The notes beneath the pieces are model-generated. The model did no database searches. It was not told the DNA's origin and saw only the letters and a program-made list of their open reading frames with translations. A program made the translations under genes and the position numbers. 64,000 bases of DNA from Pyxicephalus adspersus (Eukaryota; Chordata; Amphibia; Anura; Pyxicephalidae), in assembly GCF_032062135.1 (NCBI RefSeq), contig NC_092863.1, forward strand, positions 14,411,502 through 14,475,501, read 5' to 3'. Of the stretch, positions 25,813 to 38,400 are shown piece by piece (position 1 is the first letter of the stretch; each line of letters starts with the position of its first letter).

Positions 25813-28800
25813 TTTTTCTTTCTGCTTTTATTCCCTCTGGTAGGATTTTACCCTCATTTTCTGTTGTGTCACTTGAACAGGAAGAAATAGGTACTTTGGA
25901 GAAACATCTGGGATGTTTAAAACCATTTTGATTCCTTGAGCAACACACCTACTGTGCAGCACTTAGGCAGGAGCAGGGAGAAGGCAATCTCGGATACTCA
26001 GACTTTCTGGTAGCCCCAAAGCCTGTAGATTTTTATGTATATGGCAAACGATGCAGCTACACCCAGCTTTTTGCTCACTCTGTGCTTCACACTGGCGCAA
26101 TGAGCGGAGTGCCTGATCTGCTCAGAAGAGTAATTTACCAGGCAGTGAATCTGGCACTGGGGCACTTTTAGGAAGCAGGGAAAGCATGTGATGGTGGTCC
26201 ATAACATCTGCACCCTAAGCATATATTTATGCTGCTTTTGCTCAGAAACAACAACAGGCAGCAATAATTTTCTAAACAGGAATCTAACCTGTCCATATTT
26301 TACAGCATGTCCTGTACCCTTGTGATATAAACAGAAAAACAAAGAATAATGTTTAAAGCCTGATTTGTATTAAGATATTAGTATTAGAATCATGCCTCCC
26401 ATTGTTTGAACATGTTGTTAGATTTATGGCTACATAATAAAAAAGATGGTGTCATGATCATATCCAGTGGTTGGAATCCATTGGAAGATGCTGTTTTTCA
26501 TGTCTGTTTAGGGAACAATAGAATGATATTGTGATCATGTCCATTGACCATGGAATGTTAGAGGAACACCATTATATGTCCTTGTAGAGTATAATGGGAA
26601 TTTAGGGGTGTCTAACTCCCCTTTGGTATTTCTCCAACAGATAACAGCAAATTAATTAAAGTATTGTGTAAAAATAGTCACAATATGATTATGTTCATAT
26701 GAAAAATCTGGCTTGTCCATGGGCTGTGAACATTACAGTTGAAAACCCCTGTTCTAGAGCATACCAGAATTAAACTACGATCAGATGCTGTGGTCAACCC
26801 GTCATTTTTTTCTATCCAGAACCTTGCTCCTACCAAGATGCAGTACATGTGAATTTGCAGACCTTGCAAGGTGCTTGGAAATAAAATTTAATTCAATGCA
26901 GAATACCTATCAGAGAGTGCAGTGGCTCTGGTATAAATCTTGTAGACCCATTCCTGGGACCAATCATCCTCTGCTATAACAACATACTGATGCGGTTCTT
27001 TATCTTTCTTTATCTTTATTTTGTACTTTTTTAATATTGTTATAAAATAAAGATGCAATTTACAAAAATTGTAGGATATATAAGTCAAAAGGGTTTCCAC
27101 TTCTTCACAAGTACATGGTTTAAGTGAAGAAAACCAGACTAGGTGAATACTTCATTGTGCAGCTAATTCTTCTTTTGTCGAGACTTTCGTAGCTCAATTT
27201 TCCAGCAGAAATGGGCTGGGGACAAGCTAGAACCTGTGGAAACCTACAGGGCTGCTACTGATTATTGCTTGTGGCTTTAAGACTTGACTTTGAGATGGGG
27301 GAAGGCGTGCTCCTAAATTGGGCAAATATTAAGCATATTTTCACTTCTTGGCCTGAGGACACATTGAGAAGAGCTTCCACAGCTCTCGGAAAAGCTTCAT
27401 TGCCTTTACTTCATCAAGCCTAAACAAAGAGTGGATTTTCCATCTGTTCTATAACTAAGGTTTAAATAGGAAACTCAATAAAAAAAAAGATAAGTGTATA
27501 TGGGTACAGTGATGGCATCCCACCCTTTTGTATAGGTTAGACATACTTTAATGTGTGGAAGTGTTAGAACCTACATCAGGTTTTATTGCTGTCTATGTCC
27601 CCACTGGCGACATTTCCTAAAAGCAAAACAAGAAGCCACTTAGCTGTGCTCCATGTGCTAATAATGAGCATGCTGATAGGAATAGAGAGCACAGAGATGT
27701 GACAACAATACTAGGGTATAAGGCTGGTTCTTCTATTTTACTGTCCATTCACAGGCTGGGGAAGGGTCAAAACCTGTATGTATTATTTAATGGCAGCAGA
27801 AAAAGTGCAAGTGTTGTGCTGTGTGGCAGGGTTATGTAAATCTAAAAATTGGATAGACAGAAATACAATGCAGCTGGCAGGTAAATCCACTCGAATATAT
27901 GTATTCCAGCTCTATGGCATTCAGCATTAGTCTATGAACCAGCCAGGAAGAATATTGGCCCTGCACAACCCTGAAGTTTGGGGTTAGGTAGCTATCCAAC
28001 ATATCAGGGCCACCCTAGGACTACATACAAATTGTTTTCCTTTGCATAGGGAGGGTAAATTCATAAATTGCTGCCTTATTTATTTCGGCAGACGCTCATT
28101 TAAAAACATTTTCCTTTTTGTTATTTACAATATCTTTAGGGGATACAACACTTCTTCAGGAATCTCAGCATTCCAGTAAGTCTTGACTCCTCCTGTAACT
28201 GCACAGATACCACGTCTGCAGCTTCCTGCAGAACTCTTAACACGTTACATGGTATCAGAAGTCACAATAGGGATTTGCACAGTAGATGGAAAACTTATTC
28301 TCTGGTATTTGGGGGACATATCATCATCAGATGGAAACACAATTCTGTTCAGTTTCCTTGTTGGAACAACAGTGAAGCTGATCTGGTAAAAATTTGGCAA
28401 AGGGAAAAATATGTTGCCCGTTGTAACTAATCTCAAACTTGATGGAATTGTTCTGTCTGCACAAGCAGCAGTTGGCATCTGATTGTCAGCTGTGGGCAAA
28501 TACATTCACTGTAATAGATCCTCCATAGCACCAACATATTACTCAGCTCTTTATAGAGTACACAACCTAATGCTTCTTTCACTTTTATATAGCTAGCTGC
28601 AGATTTCATTGGAAAAGAAATGTATAAAAAGACAAAAAGGCTGATCAAGCTGTCTAGAAATAATAGAAGACACAAATCATATAACCCTAGCAAGGGTGCT
28701 TACAATGGTCACCTATTATTGGGTGTTATGCCACCTAATAATGTGTTAGCTGAAGTTTGGATGGCATTTCCATTCCTAAAGTTCTTTAAATTTATGTTCT

Positions 28801-29290
28801 TAAAGCCAGTTTAAAAAAAATCATGTCTATGTCTTCCTTGTCCTCAAATTGACAACGCTGTGGGCATTTTTATTGTTGAATACAAGCAGGGTAAACTAGA
28901 GGGGTACAAACAGGTGACATTATTGCCATTTCTATCGAAAAACTGCAGTATATATGTATTCCTATTAATGTGCCATACGTGTTCACTGTTAAAGGACCTG
29001 GAGACACCTCATATTGGTCCCACATACTGCACACATTGGAGGCTGCAGAACCACACTGCACTTTTCCTAGATGCCTTGACATCTAACGAAGAATGCACAT
29101 ATGGAATATTGTCTCCTATGACTCAAATGTTTTGTGGCAAATTGATTTAGCTTTGTTACATCAAGAAAGGCTTGAATTTTCTTAAATAATTTTGGAAACT
29201 GTCTCAACAGAAAGAAGGTGGTAGTGAAAACATCCATAACTATGTAACTGATCTTCCAACAATACGGTAGTACATTGGATCCAGCTCACC
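25813..29290. other. Intergenic, no gene assigned
   Basis: Minus-strand frames of 114 codons (25,998-26,342) and 86 codons (28,245-28,505) were inspected. Neither shows a motif I recognise or convincing splice context. The rest is AT-rich and featureless to me. Confidence 0.45.
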
Positions 29291-29344
29291 AACTTTTGGA
29301 GTAATCAAGAGCCAGGAGCGGCCTATATCTAAATTACCACTTAT
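29291..29344 (+). repeat. Dispersed repeat, copy in plus orientation
   Basis: AACTTTTGGAGTAATCAAGA, then GCCAGGAGCGGCCTATATC and TAAATTACCACTTAT. Partner of 25,761-25,812 in opposite orientation. Confidence 0.65.
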
Positions 29345-30638
29345 GGATGAATTGACCCTTTAATAAGGGAGGGGGCATTTGTTACTTTAAAACTGCCCAT
29401 CTACACCATGCTTAGATAAAAGGTACTCTTTCCTTTTTATACTTTACTTTTCTAGAAGTCTGGCTGCAGTGCAAAGTTTACATCTTGCAAAACTTCTCTT
29501 CCTAGCAACACGCAGCCCCCTGATCTTCAGCATGGGGTCCCTCCCTCTCACATTTTATATCCCAGCTGTAATCTATAAAACAGGACTCTGGCCAGAATTC
29601 ATGGGATGTGGGATCTACGTCCTCTCTCTCTACCTCTTCCCTCCTCCTTCATCCCAGTGCTGTGGCTGGTGCAGTGATATGGAATGTATTACTTCTCCAT
29701 ATGCACACAAGAAGTCAGGCCCACACATGACTGTAGACACAGCAGGGTTAATGGGCCATACTGCAATGACGTGGCATGGTGATGAAGTACAAAAAGTACA
29801 GGATTTAGGCCCATGTTATATTTATGCGCTGTGGTAATGCATGCTAAAAGGTATATTTTATTGAGTGGCACTGAAATGCATCTCATTACATTGCATTAAA
29901 TAGAATAGCACCCCAATGCACAGTTCATTGGGTGCCCACCAAACGGCATAATGTAAATGCCTAGGGCTCTGGTGCACTTAAGTTAAGAAAGACTTTGCTG
30001 TGCATTGGCATTCTCTTGGAATTAAATTAACTGCCGTGATGTAACAGATGTTAACTAGCACAGCACTGCACATTACTACAAGTGGGGTAGATGCTGAGAC
30101 CCTCTTTAAGCTTATTCCACCCAATAGCTTGGGTAGATGCAGATTCTTGCAGTCACGTACCAGTTTTTTTCTATAACTTCCAACAGTTAGATATTTGAAT
30201 TTTTAGGCTTTTGTATTTATCCTACGGTAAAAAAAGGATACAGCCAGGGGAGGGATACTCTTAGAAATGAAAGAACGTTCTTGCTGCTGGAACCCCTGAG
30301 GTATATTAATTCATGTTTTTTTGCATTGCCACATGTTGCATTGTGACAAGCAGACCATTAAATATGAACGGGTTCTTGCTTTCCTTCAGCAGAGATCATG
30401 TGACCAAATGCCTAGGTAGGTGGCAATGAAGAACTGGGCTGGTAGGATATGTTTAGCTGGTGGTCCTGATGAAGTTACTTCATTACTTAGACATTGATCA
30501 GAGCTATACCTGCAGTTAGTAAAGCACCCTGGACATTCTGATCATCTATTACCTGTTCAGACCTGTGATCTCAGCATCTGGCAGGTCAAGCAACAAGGCT
30601 GTAGGAAAGCCTTCTAGTATAGACTTCCTTTGAGACAT
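29345..30638. other. Intergenic, nothing recognised
   Basis: The open frame at 29,469-29,837 (122 codons) shows no family resemblance. The GCATTG-rich stretch at 29,830-30,090 may be an old repeat related to 3230-3370. Confidence 0.4.
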
Positions 30639-30850
30639 TGGCCCTGATTTAATAAAGCTCTCCAAGGCTGAAGAGAATACACTTTCACCAGTGAAGCTGG
30701 GTGATCCAGCAAACCTGAAATGGATCTGGTCCAGTATTGAAAACATTTGCTAACAAATAGCTAATGACATTGAAGAAATCCTTTCCAGGTTGGCTGGATC
30801 ACCCAGTTTCACTGATGAAAGCCTTGGAAAGCTTTAATAAATCAGGCCCA
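30639..30850. mobile_element. Foldback MITE, copy 3 (best preserved)
   Basis: Left arm GGCCCTGATTTAATAAAGC.. CTCCAAGGCTGAAGAG..CTTTCACCAGTGAAGCTGGG. The right arm is its inverse (CCCAGTTTCACTGATGAAAG..CCTTGGAAAGCTTTAATAAA..TCAGGCCC). Arms of about 80 bp flank a loop of about 55 bp containing CATTTGCTAACAAATAG. There is no coding capacity. Copies 1 and 2 at 1184 and 2463 share arms and loop, so one trans-mobilised family inserted at least three times in this window. Superfamily cannot be assigned because the target duplication is unclear. Confidence 0.85.
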
Positions 30851-31619
30851 TTATGTGCCTAATTCCAAAAGGTTACAAAGAAAGCTGATGTTGGCTAATG
30901 TGTGAAGGTCTATGTTCTTGAGGAACGCCCGCCTTTCACCATGCCCACCAATTCACTAATTACTGTGGTACACCATGGCACTCCTTGCAAAGGACCACTT
31001 GGTGGTTTGACCCAGCACACTAAAATGCTGTAGTAAGCAGTAGTGTAGTGTGGTTGAGATATTCTTGCCACATGTTGCAAAGAAACTGTCTTTAGAACAT
31101 GTTTAACCTTATTGCAGCTGCAATACATTGAAAGCATTGGCATTCTGTTTATGAAAGTGATTGAGTAGCGGACCATCCTGAGTTCTTCATGGTTCTGTAA
31201 AGGAAGCTGCAACTGCACCCCCGTCAAATGCCTGCAAAAATGTGTTTATAACAGCTCCAATTCATTTCAGAAACATTCAGAGCAGTTCAGTATGGAATAA
31301 AAGAGGTAAACTCCAGCGGCAACACTTACATAACCACGCATCTGAACATAGCCTGAACGCCTTGTTATGGGAGACCTAGGTCAAATGCCCTTACCGACTG
31401 TCTTTCAAAACTCTTTGTTTCTGAGAATTTAAAGTCAAGGGTTAGGTAACCAAACTGACATTCTTCATCAGCATAATATGCACTATAAGGAGTTAATTGG
31501 TAGGACTTGAAGTATTTCCTCCTTACAAGAAGTGCAGACCCCCTCCTATCTTCTAGACGTTTAGACTGTCCCTGCTGTATTATCTTACCCGTATACTGTG
31601 AAGGTTTTCCCTGTCTGAC
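30851..31619. other. Intergenic, nothing recognised
   Basis: No gene or repeat supported. Confidence 0.45.
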
Positions 31620-31795
31620 CATTTCATTTTATTATTTCTACTCTTTTATACCAACCCCAAGTCTTCTTTATATATTTCCATTCTTTGCCCTGCACTATTT
31701 TTTCTTCTTCTTCCCTCCCCCCCTTTTTTGACTTTTAGTCAATAATTCATTTTTGTCTCTCCCCCCTTCTTTCTTTCTCTCTTTCTGCTTCTGAA
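31620..31795 (+). repeat. Pyrimidine-rich low-complexity tract
   Basis: Second, shorter C/T-rich stretch (CTTCTTCTTCCCTCCCCCC, then TCTTTCTTTCTCTCTTTC), interrupted by a few A residues. Confidence 0.7.
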
Positions 31796-34600
31796 TAATC
31801 TGGAAAGTCAGACACAGTGGAAAAAATGATGGTACAGACTTAAATACTTTTACTTCTACTCAGGCAAAACCTGTCCCAGGATTGTCAGACAGCATAGAAT
31901 AAGTTCTTTTGTCACTTTACATTAATTGTTGCTATTTTAGTACAGGACAAATATCAACTGTATCTAGACCCCAAAACAAAATTGGAATATTGCAGTTTAA
32001 TAGTCCTTAAATGTGATGGTTGCATTATTATTTTTATTGCTTTTTTATCTAGTTTTCTATTTTTATTTATTCCTCTCCTAGAATGACAACCCTCACTGTA
32101 TCAATAGTAGTGTTTTGTCAACCTAAGACAGGAAGTATCCAAGGAATAAAGAATACTTATCTCTGAGAGATAGAGGGAAGTGTTCTGTAGTCTGCAGAAA
32201 TAGCTGTGAAGGATTTATAACACTAAAACTGTCTAATAATACAATCGAGGCAATGAGAAAAACATACAAGCTATCCAGAAGTTCATTGTAAAGGAGCTGC
32301 TTACACTTGTAAGCCCAATTTGTTATAAATAGAATGGGGAAGAATAAGAAGTCCTGATGGGACCCCATTTGGGAAAAGACACCCTTATGACATGACAAGA
32401 ATAAAAGATTTTTGATCACAGGGACACAGGCAGAAAGCAATAAACACCTATGGGGTTCTGTTCAGGTTCTGTACTTCTAGTTCAGTTAAATACTATAGCT
32501 TGTTTAAGGGCCCTTTTTTGGGGGGGAAGAGGTAAAATTAGAGCAAAGGTCCATTTTACCATTTGCCTGGAGTTAAGCTTTTATATGATCCTTTATATGT
32601 AGTGTAGCTGTATCACGCTAAATTATTTACTTACTATATATAGGATTTATCATACAGATCAGCTACAATGACAGCTGCTATAAATATCTCAATAAATTGC
32701 ATGATGAATGCTCAATGAATTACACACAATGTATCTCCCTGGTGTCTTGTAAACATAGTATCTATCATGCAGCTTTATTGTACTATAAATGGATGCTATA
32801 CATCTCCTCTACGCAGGCATTCCCCGCTGCTCACCAGCATTTCCCCTACATATTCACATGGAGTGAATGTGCAGGGGCTAACATTAAAGTTTATTTGAAT
32901 GGTAAAGGAATTAATGCAATGGTGTGCAAGCAAGTGGAAGCAATGTAAGTGCTCTTCTATAGGAAGAAATAAAAAAATCATTAATTTGCCACCACGCAAA
33001 AGCTATAGAAAGAAAAAGTGCTTTAATTTTCCTAAAATTTCTGCCCAAGTCTATGAAATTTGCATTGGATGCATTGGAATCAATGGCAAAGGGAAATTAA
33101 AATAGTTTTAAGTTTTTATTGTACTTTAAATGTCTCCTGCTGGTAACTGGAAGCAGCTTTCAATGATCCTAGACCTAGAGTTATGCCAAAAAAACAGTTC
33201 CTCATTATCCTTGCTCTATTTTACAAGAAAACAAAATTAAACAAACCAAACTAACCAAAATACACCCCATGAGAAAATAACACACTTCTAAAAAAAAGTA
33301 AAAAAGTAAATTTGTAGCTTAATTTTGGATTTAAATCAATTTTGCAAAAACACTTCACTTGTCTCTAATGATGGCTGGCATGTGTAAAATGCTCTATATT
33401 ATGGCAGGGAATGTTACTTAGATTTAGCACAAAGAATAAGAAATTTGGATATGCATAGTTCAGTAAATCTGAATGTGTGAAAAGTAAAAAATATGAATGG
33501 ACCCTAGTGACCAGAAAGTGGCAAATACTGGCAGGCAAAAGGCTTCAAGGATTCCTCTGGTGGTTTTGCAAACCCCATTTGTGATAATTAGGGCACTGCC
33601 CTTATGCTGATAAATGTATCTATTCTCCCACCTGATAACAGGTAAGCATCTGTTGTTGATGGCCAATAGGCCTGTGCCAAATGGCAACTGTGCCCCTGAT
33701 AATACATTGACAGCGGTGGAGCCATATGGGTGAGCCTTCCACTAGGCTCTAGTATGGGTTCCATAATAATTCCATAAGAACTGGAGCTAGCACAAAACAC
33801 TAGATTGCCAGTGGTCATGGAACTGAAGGCCCAGAGTTGAACACAACTGGTCTATGTCTGACTCTCCAGTCCACACAAGTTGGACCTCACAGGAGCTGGC
33901 ATATCAGGAACAAAAAGGGCAACTGTAACAGATATCAGACATATTTACCTATTTGTCTATCTGGTACATACAAACTTGTTGTCTGATCAGTTGAATTAGA
34001 AATGTATCATTTTATTGCTTACTGTATAGCAATCATCTTCAAATGTCTGCATTCATTATCAGAACATTTCCACAACTCTACAAAAGTCCCCAACCCTGGG
34101 AGTTCTGTTTGGGCTTGTGTACACGTGCATCAGACAAGTCCAAATCAACATGTCGTTAGGAGACTCTGAGATGCTGTGACTCGTGCTTCAATGTTTTATT
34201 CTGCCTTTCGGTTACTCAAGGAGTAGCTTAAAGTTGCATCTGCAATGCATTGACTTGCTCCTAATTTGTATCAGGCTACCGGCTCAGAGCTGCTTAAGAG
34301 CTGTACCCAGCTGCTTCTGGGTTTCACTGTGGTGCTTTAGGTGTAAACTGTGGTGTTTTCCATTGCCAATGACTTTTAGACAGTTTAGACACAAAAAAAG
34401 GCCAATGTACATGAACCATCAGCAAACTTCAGCCAGGATTTGTATGTTTTGGCTATGAATTTGGAGGTGACCAAGCTGAGTTGTTAAACTGCAATGGAAA
34501 ATTAGAGAAAATCTCCTTTCCAAAATTAAGGAATTTCCGATCTTTGACAGATGTAACTTGAAAAAGTAACTAGTAACTGAAATTTGGTTCCTAGTTCCCA
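31796..34600. other. Intergenic, nothing recognised
   Basis: AT-rich with unremarkable short open frames; G-run near 32,520. No gene found on either strand. Confidence 0.45.
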
Positions 34601-35425
34601 GTGCCTGGCACTGCTGCCCTCTGTCATTTGGGTGCTCCTATGTCATCATGGTTATGTAAAGTTGGGGGCAGAAATAATGACCCAGACAGCCAGTAGTGTA
34701 GGGATCCATATAGGCAGTTGCTAAGGGGTCAGTATGCCAGGGGGTCGTGGGTGCATGATGTCCCCTACTGTTCCTGCTAACAGCCTTGCACTGCTGCCCT
34801 TCGTCATTTGGGTGCTCCTATGTCATCATGGTTATGTAAAGTTGGGGGCAGAAATAATGACCCAGACAGCCAGTAGTGTAGGGATCCGTATAGGCAGTTG
34901 CTAAGGGGTCAGTATGTTGGGGGGTCGTGGGTGCATGATGACCCCTACTGTTCCTGCTAACAGCCTGGCACTACTGCCCTCCGTCATTTGGGTGCTCCTA
35001 GGTCATCATGGTTATGTAAAGTTGGGGGCAGACATAGTGACTTAGACAGCCACTAGTGTAGGCATCCCTAAAGTACCATAGTGGTTGCAATCAGGCCTGG
35101 AGTCTAGGGAGTCCTGGGTGCATGAAGGTCCCTTACTGTTCCTGCTAACAGCCTGGCACTGCAGCCCTCCGTCATTTGGGTGCCTCTAGGTCTTCATGGT
35201 TATGTAAAGTTGGAGGCAGACATAATGACCTAGACAGCCACTAGTGTAGGCATCCCTAAAGTACCATAGTGGTTGCAATCAGGCCTGGAGTCTAGGGGGT
35301 CCTGGGTGCATGAAGGTCCCTTCCATTCCTACTAACAGCCTGGCATTACAGCCCTCCATCTTTTGGATCCTCCTAAACCATCATAATTATGTGAAGCTGG
35401 GGGCAGAGATTAGGAGACATAGGAG
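34601..35425 (+). repeat. Tandem array of 180-188-bp units (about 4.5 copies)
   Basis: The anchor CTGCTGCCCT-like word recurs at 34,611, 34,791, 34,971, 35,159 and 35,346, giving periods of 180, 180, 188 and 187. Each unit contains GTCATTTGGGTGCTCCTA, GGTTATGTAAAGTTGGGGGC, AGACAGCCA and CTAACAGCC. Units 1 and 2 are nearly identical and carry GGGATCC(A/G)TATAGGCAGTTGC. Units 3 and 4 instead carry GGCATCCCTAAAGTACCATAG and TGGTTGCAATCAGGCCTGG. Unit 5 is partial and decayed. No ORF. Confidence 0.9.
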
Positions 35426-38400
35426 GCCCAAGACTTAAAAGATGTTGGTTGATTGCAGAAGGGGGAGGTTAAATTTGCTACTTACCATCATACATGGATG
35501 CCGGTTTTGAAGGAGGACCAGGGACATTTATGGGTGGTACAGTTTAGGGGTCATATAACAAATGAAACTATAGGCTGAAGCACTAGAGAAGTAATAGAAT
35601 AGGGGAGCTATAATTAAGGTCACCACAATAGGGGGAAACTAGAATTTTACTATGGGGCTCAGTATTTTATACCTGAGCTTCTGCAGGCAGCAGAAGAACC
35701 TTGGGAGATTGTTTGAGCCATCTACATTCTATTTAATACTACATAAAAAAAGGTTTCATCTTTACATACACATTAAGTCTAAGAAGAATTTTATATTTAA
35801 ATATATTCTCAATGTTTCACTGGTTTTGCATATCGCCTGAATAACTGAAGAAGAGCCATGTATCATGCAGCCACATATACACACATGCTGCGTTGCATAG
35901 ACAAGTTACCACAAGCATGCTTATCCGTTTCCATACTCCAGTACTGATTGTACAGTCAGACACACGGCTCATTGTTCAGCTTGGGTATACTAAGTGTAAG
36001 TGGCTGTGGTAATGGTTATTTTAAGTTTAATTCAGCGTATCCCTGGAGAAGTTGCAATAGGTCTTTAACATACAGTCGGAGTGCTCTGTAAATAAACACC
36101 TCGGTGCACATCTGTGTTCGGTTAAGATAACATATGGCAGAGAAGGGTACAGGTGTAATATGCTAATTGCTGGAAGAAGGTGTTCGGTATCTATTATTTA
36201 TAAAAGCTTTTATTATAATCCTACAGCGTATCTGGTCCAGAGGGATGGTCCAACTTTTGGATGATCAATAATGTCCATCCAAATCTGGAATAATCCCTGC
36301 ACATTTAGCAGATTGTAAGATTCCATTTAAATCACATAATCGTAAGGGCAGAGATTGGGCACCAAAAAAATTAGAGCAGTATCAGATCTATATGTGCCGT
36401 CTCCCCTTTGTCCCCAGAATAAAATACTTGGTGCCTAGGTGGCTATTAAGGAGGCCCCCAAAAACATTTGACCATACAATAAGCTTTTAATTTAATGTGC
36501 TGCTTTATTTGGCACAAGAACAAATCCAGGGTGGCTAAAAAGAGCTTCAGTAGCCCCCAAATAATTATTTTGAAGCATTCTTGTAAACTGTAAAAGAACA
36601 ATCTTAATTTTCACTGGTTCAAATTTTGGAGAAATTAAGGAATTTATCATGTTTTTGCATCTATAGTTTTGAATGAGCACATTCTTCTTCATATCCTGCA
36701 TATTATTCTTCATATTTTATATTAATAATATATCATATTATTCTTCATATTTTTCTATAGGATTTTCAAGGGATGATTTGCTGTGATATATTTACCAGTA
36801 TAAAAATAAGCAAATAGGAAATGGTTATTGTTAGGATTTTGGTATTCTTTAATGCTAAATGGCCCAATTTTGTTTTAATCATCTGCATTAGCCCCCCTGC
36901 AAGCTTGTTATATAGTGGTATCCTTGCTCTCTGTGTGCAGAGGTCTGACACCACCTGGGAGCCAGAGATCCCCAAGTAGGGAGCATGGGCTATTTTCATT
37001 GCAGAGCCATAGGTCTGACATAGCAGGCGTTGAAATGACTAGCAGGGGTCACATTTTGCAGCAATATTATGGGGATAAACTTTTCTAAACAGATTAGTTA
37101 GGCAGTGAATACTTTCTGTTTTGATGCACCTGGAATGTATTTAGCTGATTAAGGTTAAGTGAAGGTTAGATTGGGCTTTGATATACACTAAATGACTAAC
37201 ACAACCTAAATATAACTTAAAATGTGACATATTGCTACCTATCCCCTATCAAAGTTTCCAAGTATGTTCTGTCCTATCCCTTTTACTGTTTGAGGTTGTC
37301 AGTCCCCTAGCACCATAATACATACATGGTAGACATGCTTACAAGTCTGGCGTTTATGAACTAGAATATACCAATACATTAGTTCTATATTTTACATCAA
37401 CATTCCTAAACATCCATGGGAAGTTCTCCTTTTCTAAGCCCCAGCAAATGTTCCTTAGTTTGCATATCCTGATCATCAGTACAACAAAACAGACTTTGGA
37501 AACCCCCATTCTTTATTTCCAGGAGGTTAGCAATAGGTGAAATCACATTTTCATCCATAAAATACCTTTAGACATTTTTTCTTGGATACACATGAAAAAT
37601 TTAGTTATTAGAAAATTTATACCAACCCATTAGGCCCAGGCCTCACTAATCAATGTGTAATTTGCTCATTACCCCCTATATACAATATACTTAGAGCCTA
37701 ATGCACTAACCCAATCTTTTGGGAAGTTGGCCAGAAAACCCTTAAACTCTACTTTTTCTCCCATACCTTCATGGCTTCCATGCTTCCATGCCAAACAACC
37801 TTTGCAACTGCCCATACCAAATCCTATACTGAATATCCAGCTGAACATACACATATTGAATTTTGCATATCCTTGAAATCTACCGCTATATATATATTTA
37901 TAGCACTACCCTTTGCTTCTTGTGCATCATGATAAAGATGTACCGTTTTTGTGTATTGCAAGAAATATTCTCAATAGGTTTGTATATCACTACTTTAAAC
38001 AATAAAACTTTTGTAAAGGAAGTGTGGCGTATTCCAGGACTTCCGTACCTACAGTTAACTGTGATTATTACTGATCCACAGAGTAAATCACCTGTTTAAA
38101 TGTTATAATTATAAAAAGACGCAAAACATGGCCTCCTGAAGATACCTGATGCTCTACAGTATTTAACGTGCATGGGCACATTGTTCTCTAATTATGTTAC
38201 TTTTGCTGTATCTTCTGGTATGTGGATGTATTTAGTGGATGTGAGGTCTATTGGCCTTCTGGAAATAGTTCTGGTAATAAGCACTGGTTAGCGGAATGAG
38301 CACTGTGGCTAGCCTCGTCACTCCAAAATAAGTTGGGTGTGGTCAAGTCGTGGCTTACAACAGAGAACGGGAGGATGGAGGATTTTTATGTGACGTTAAC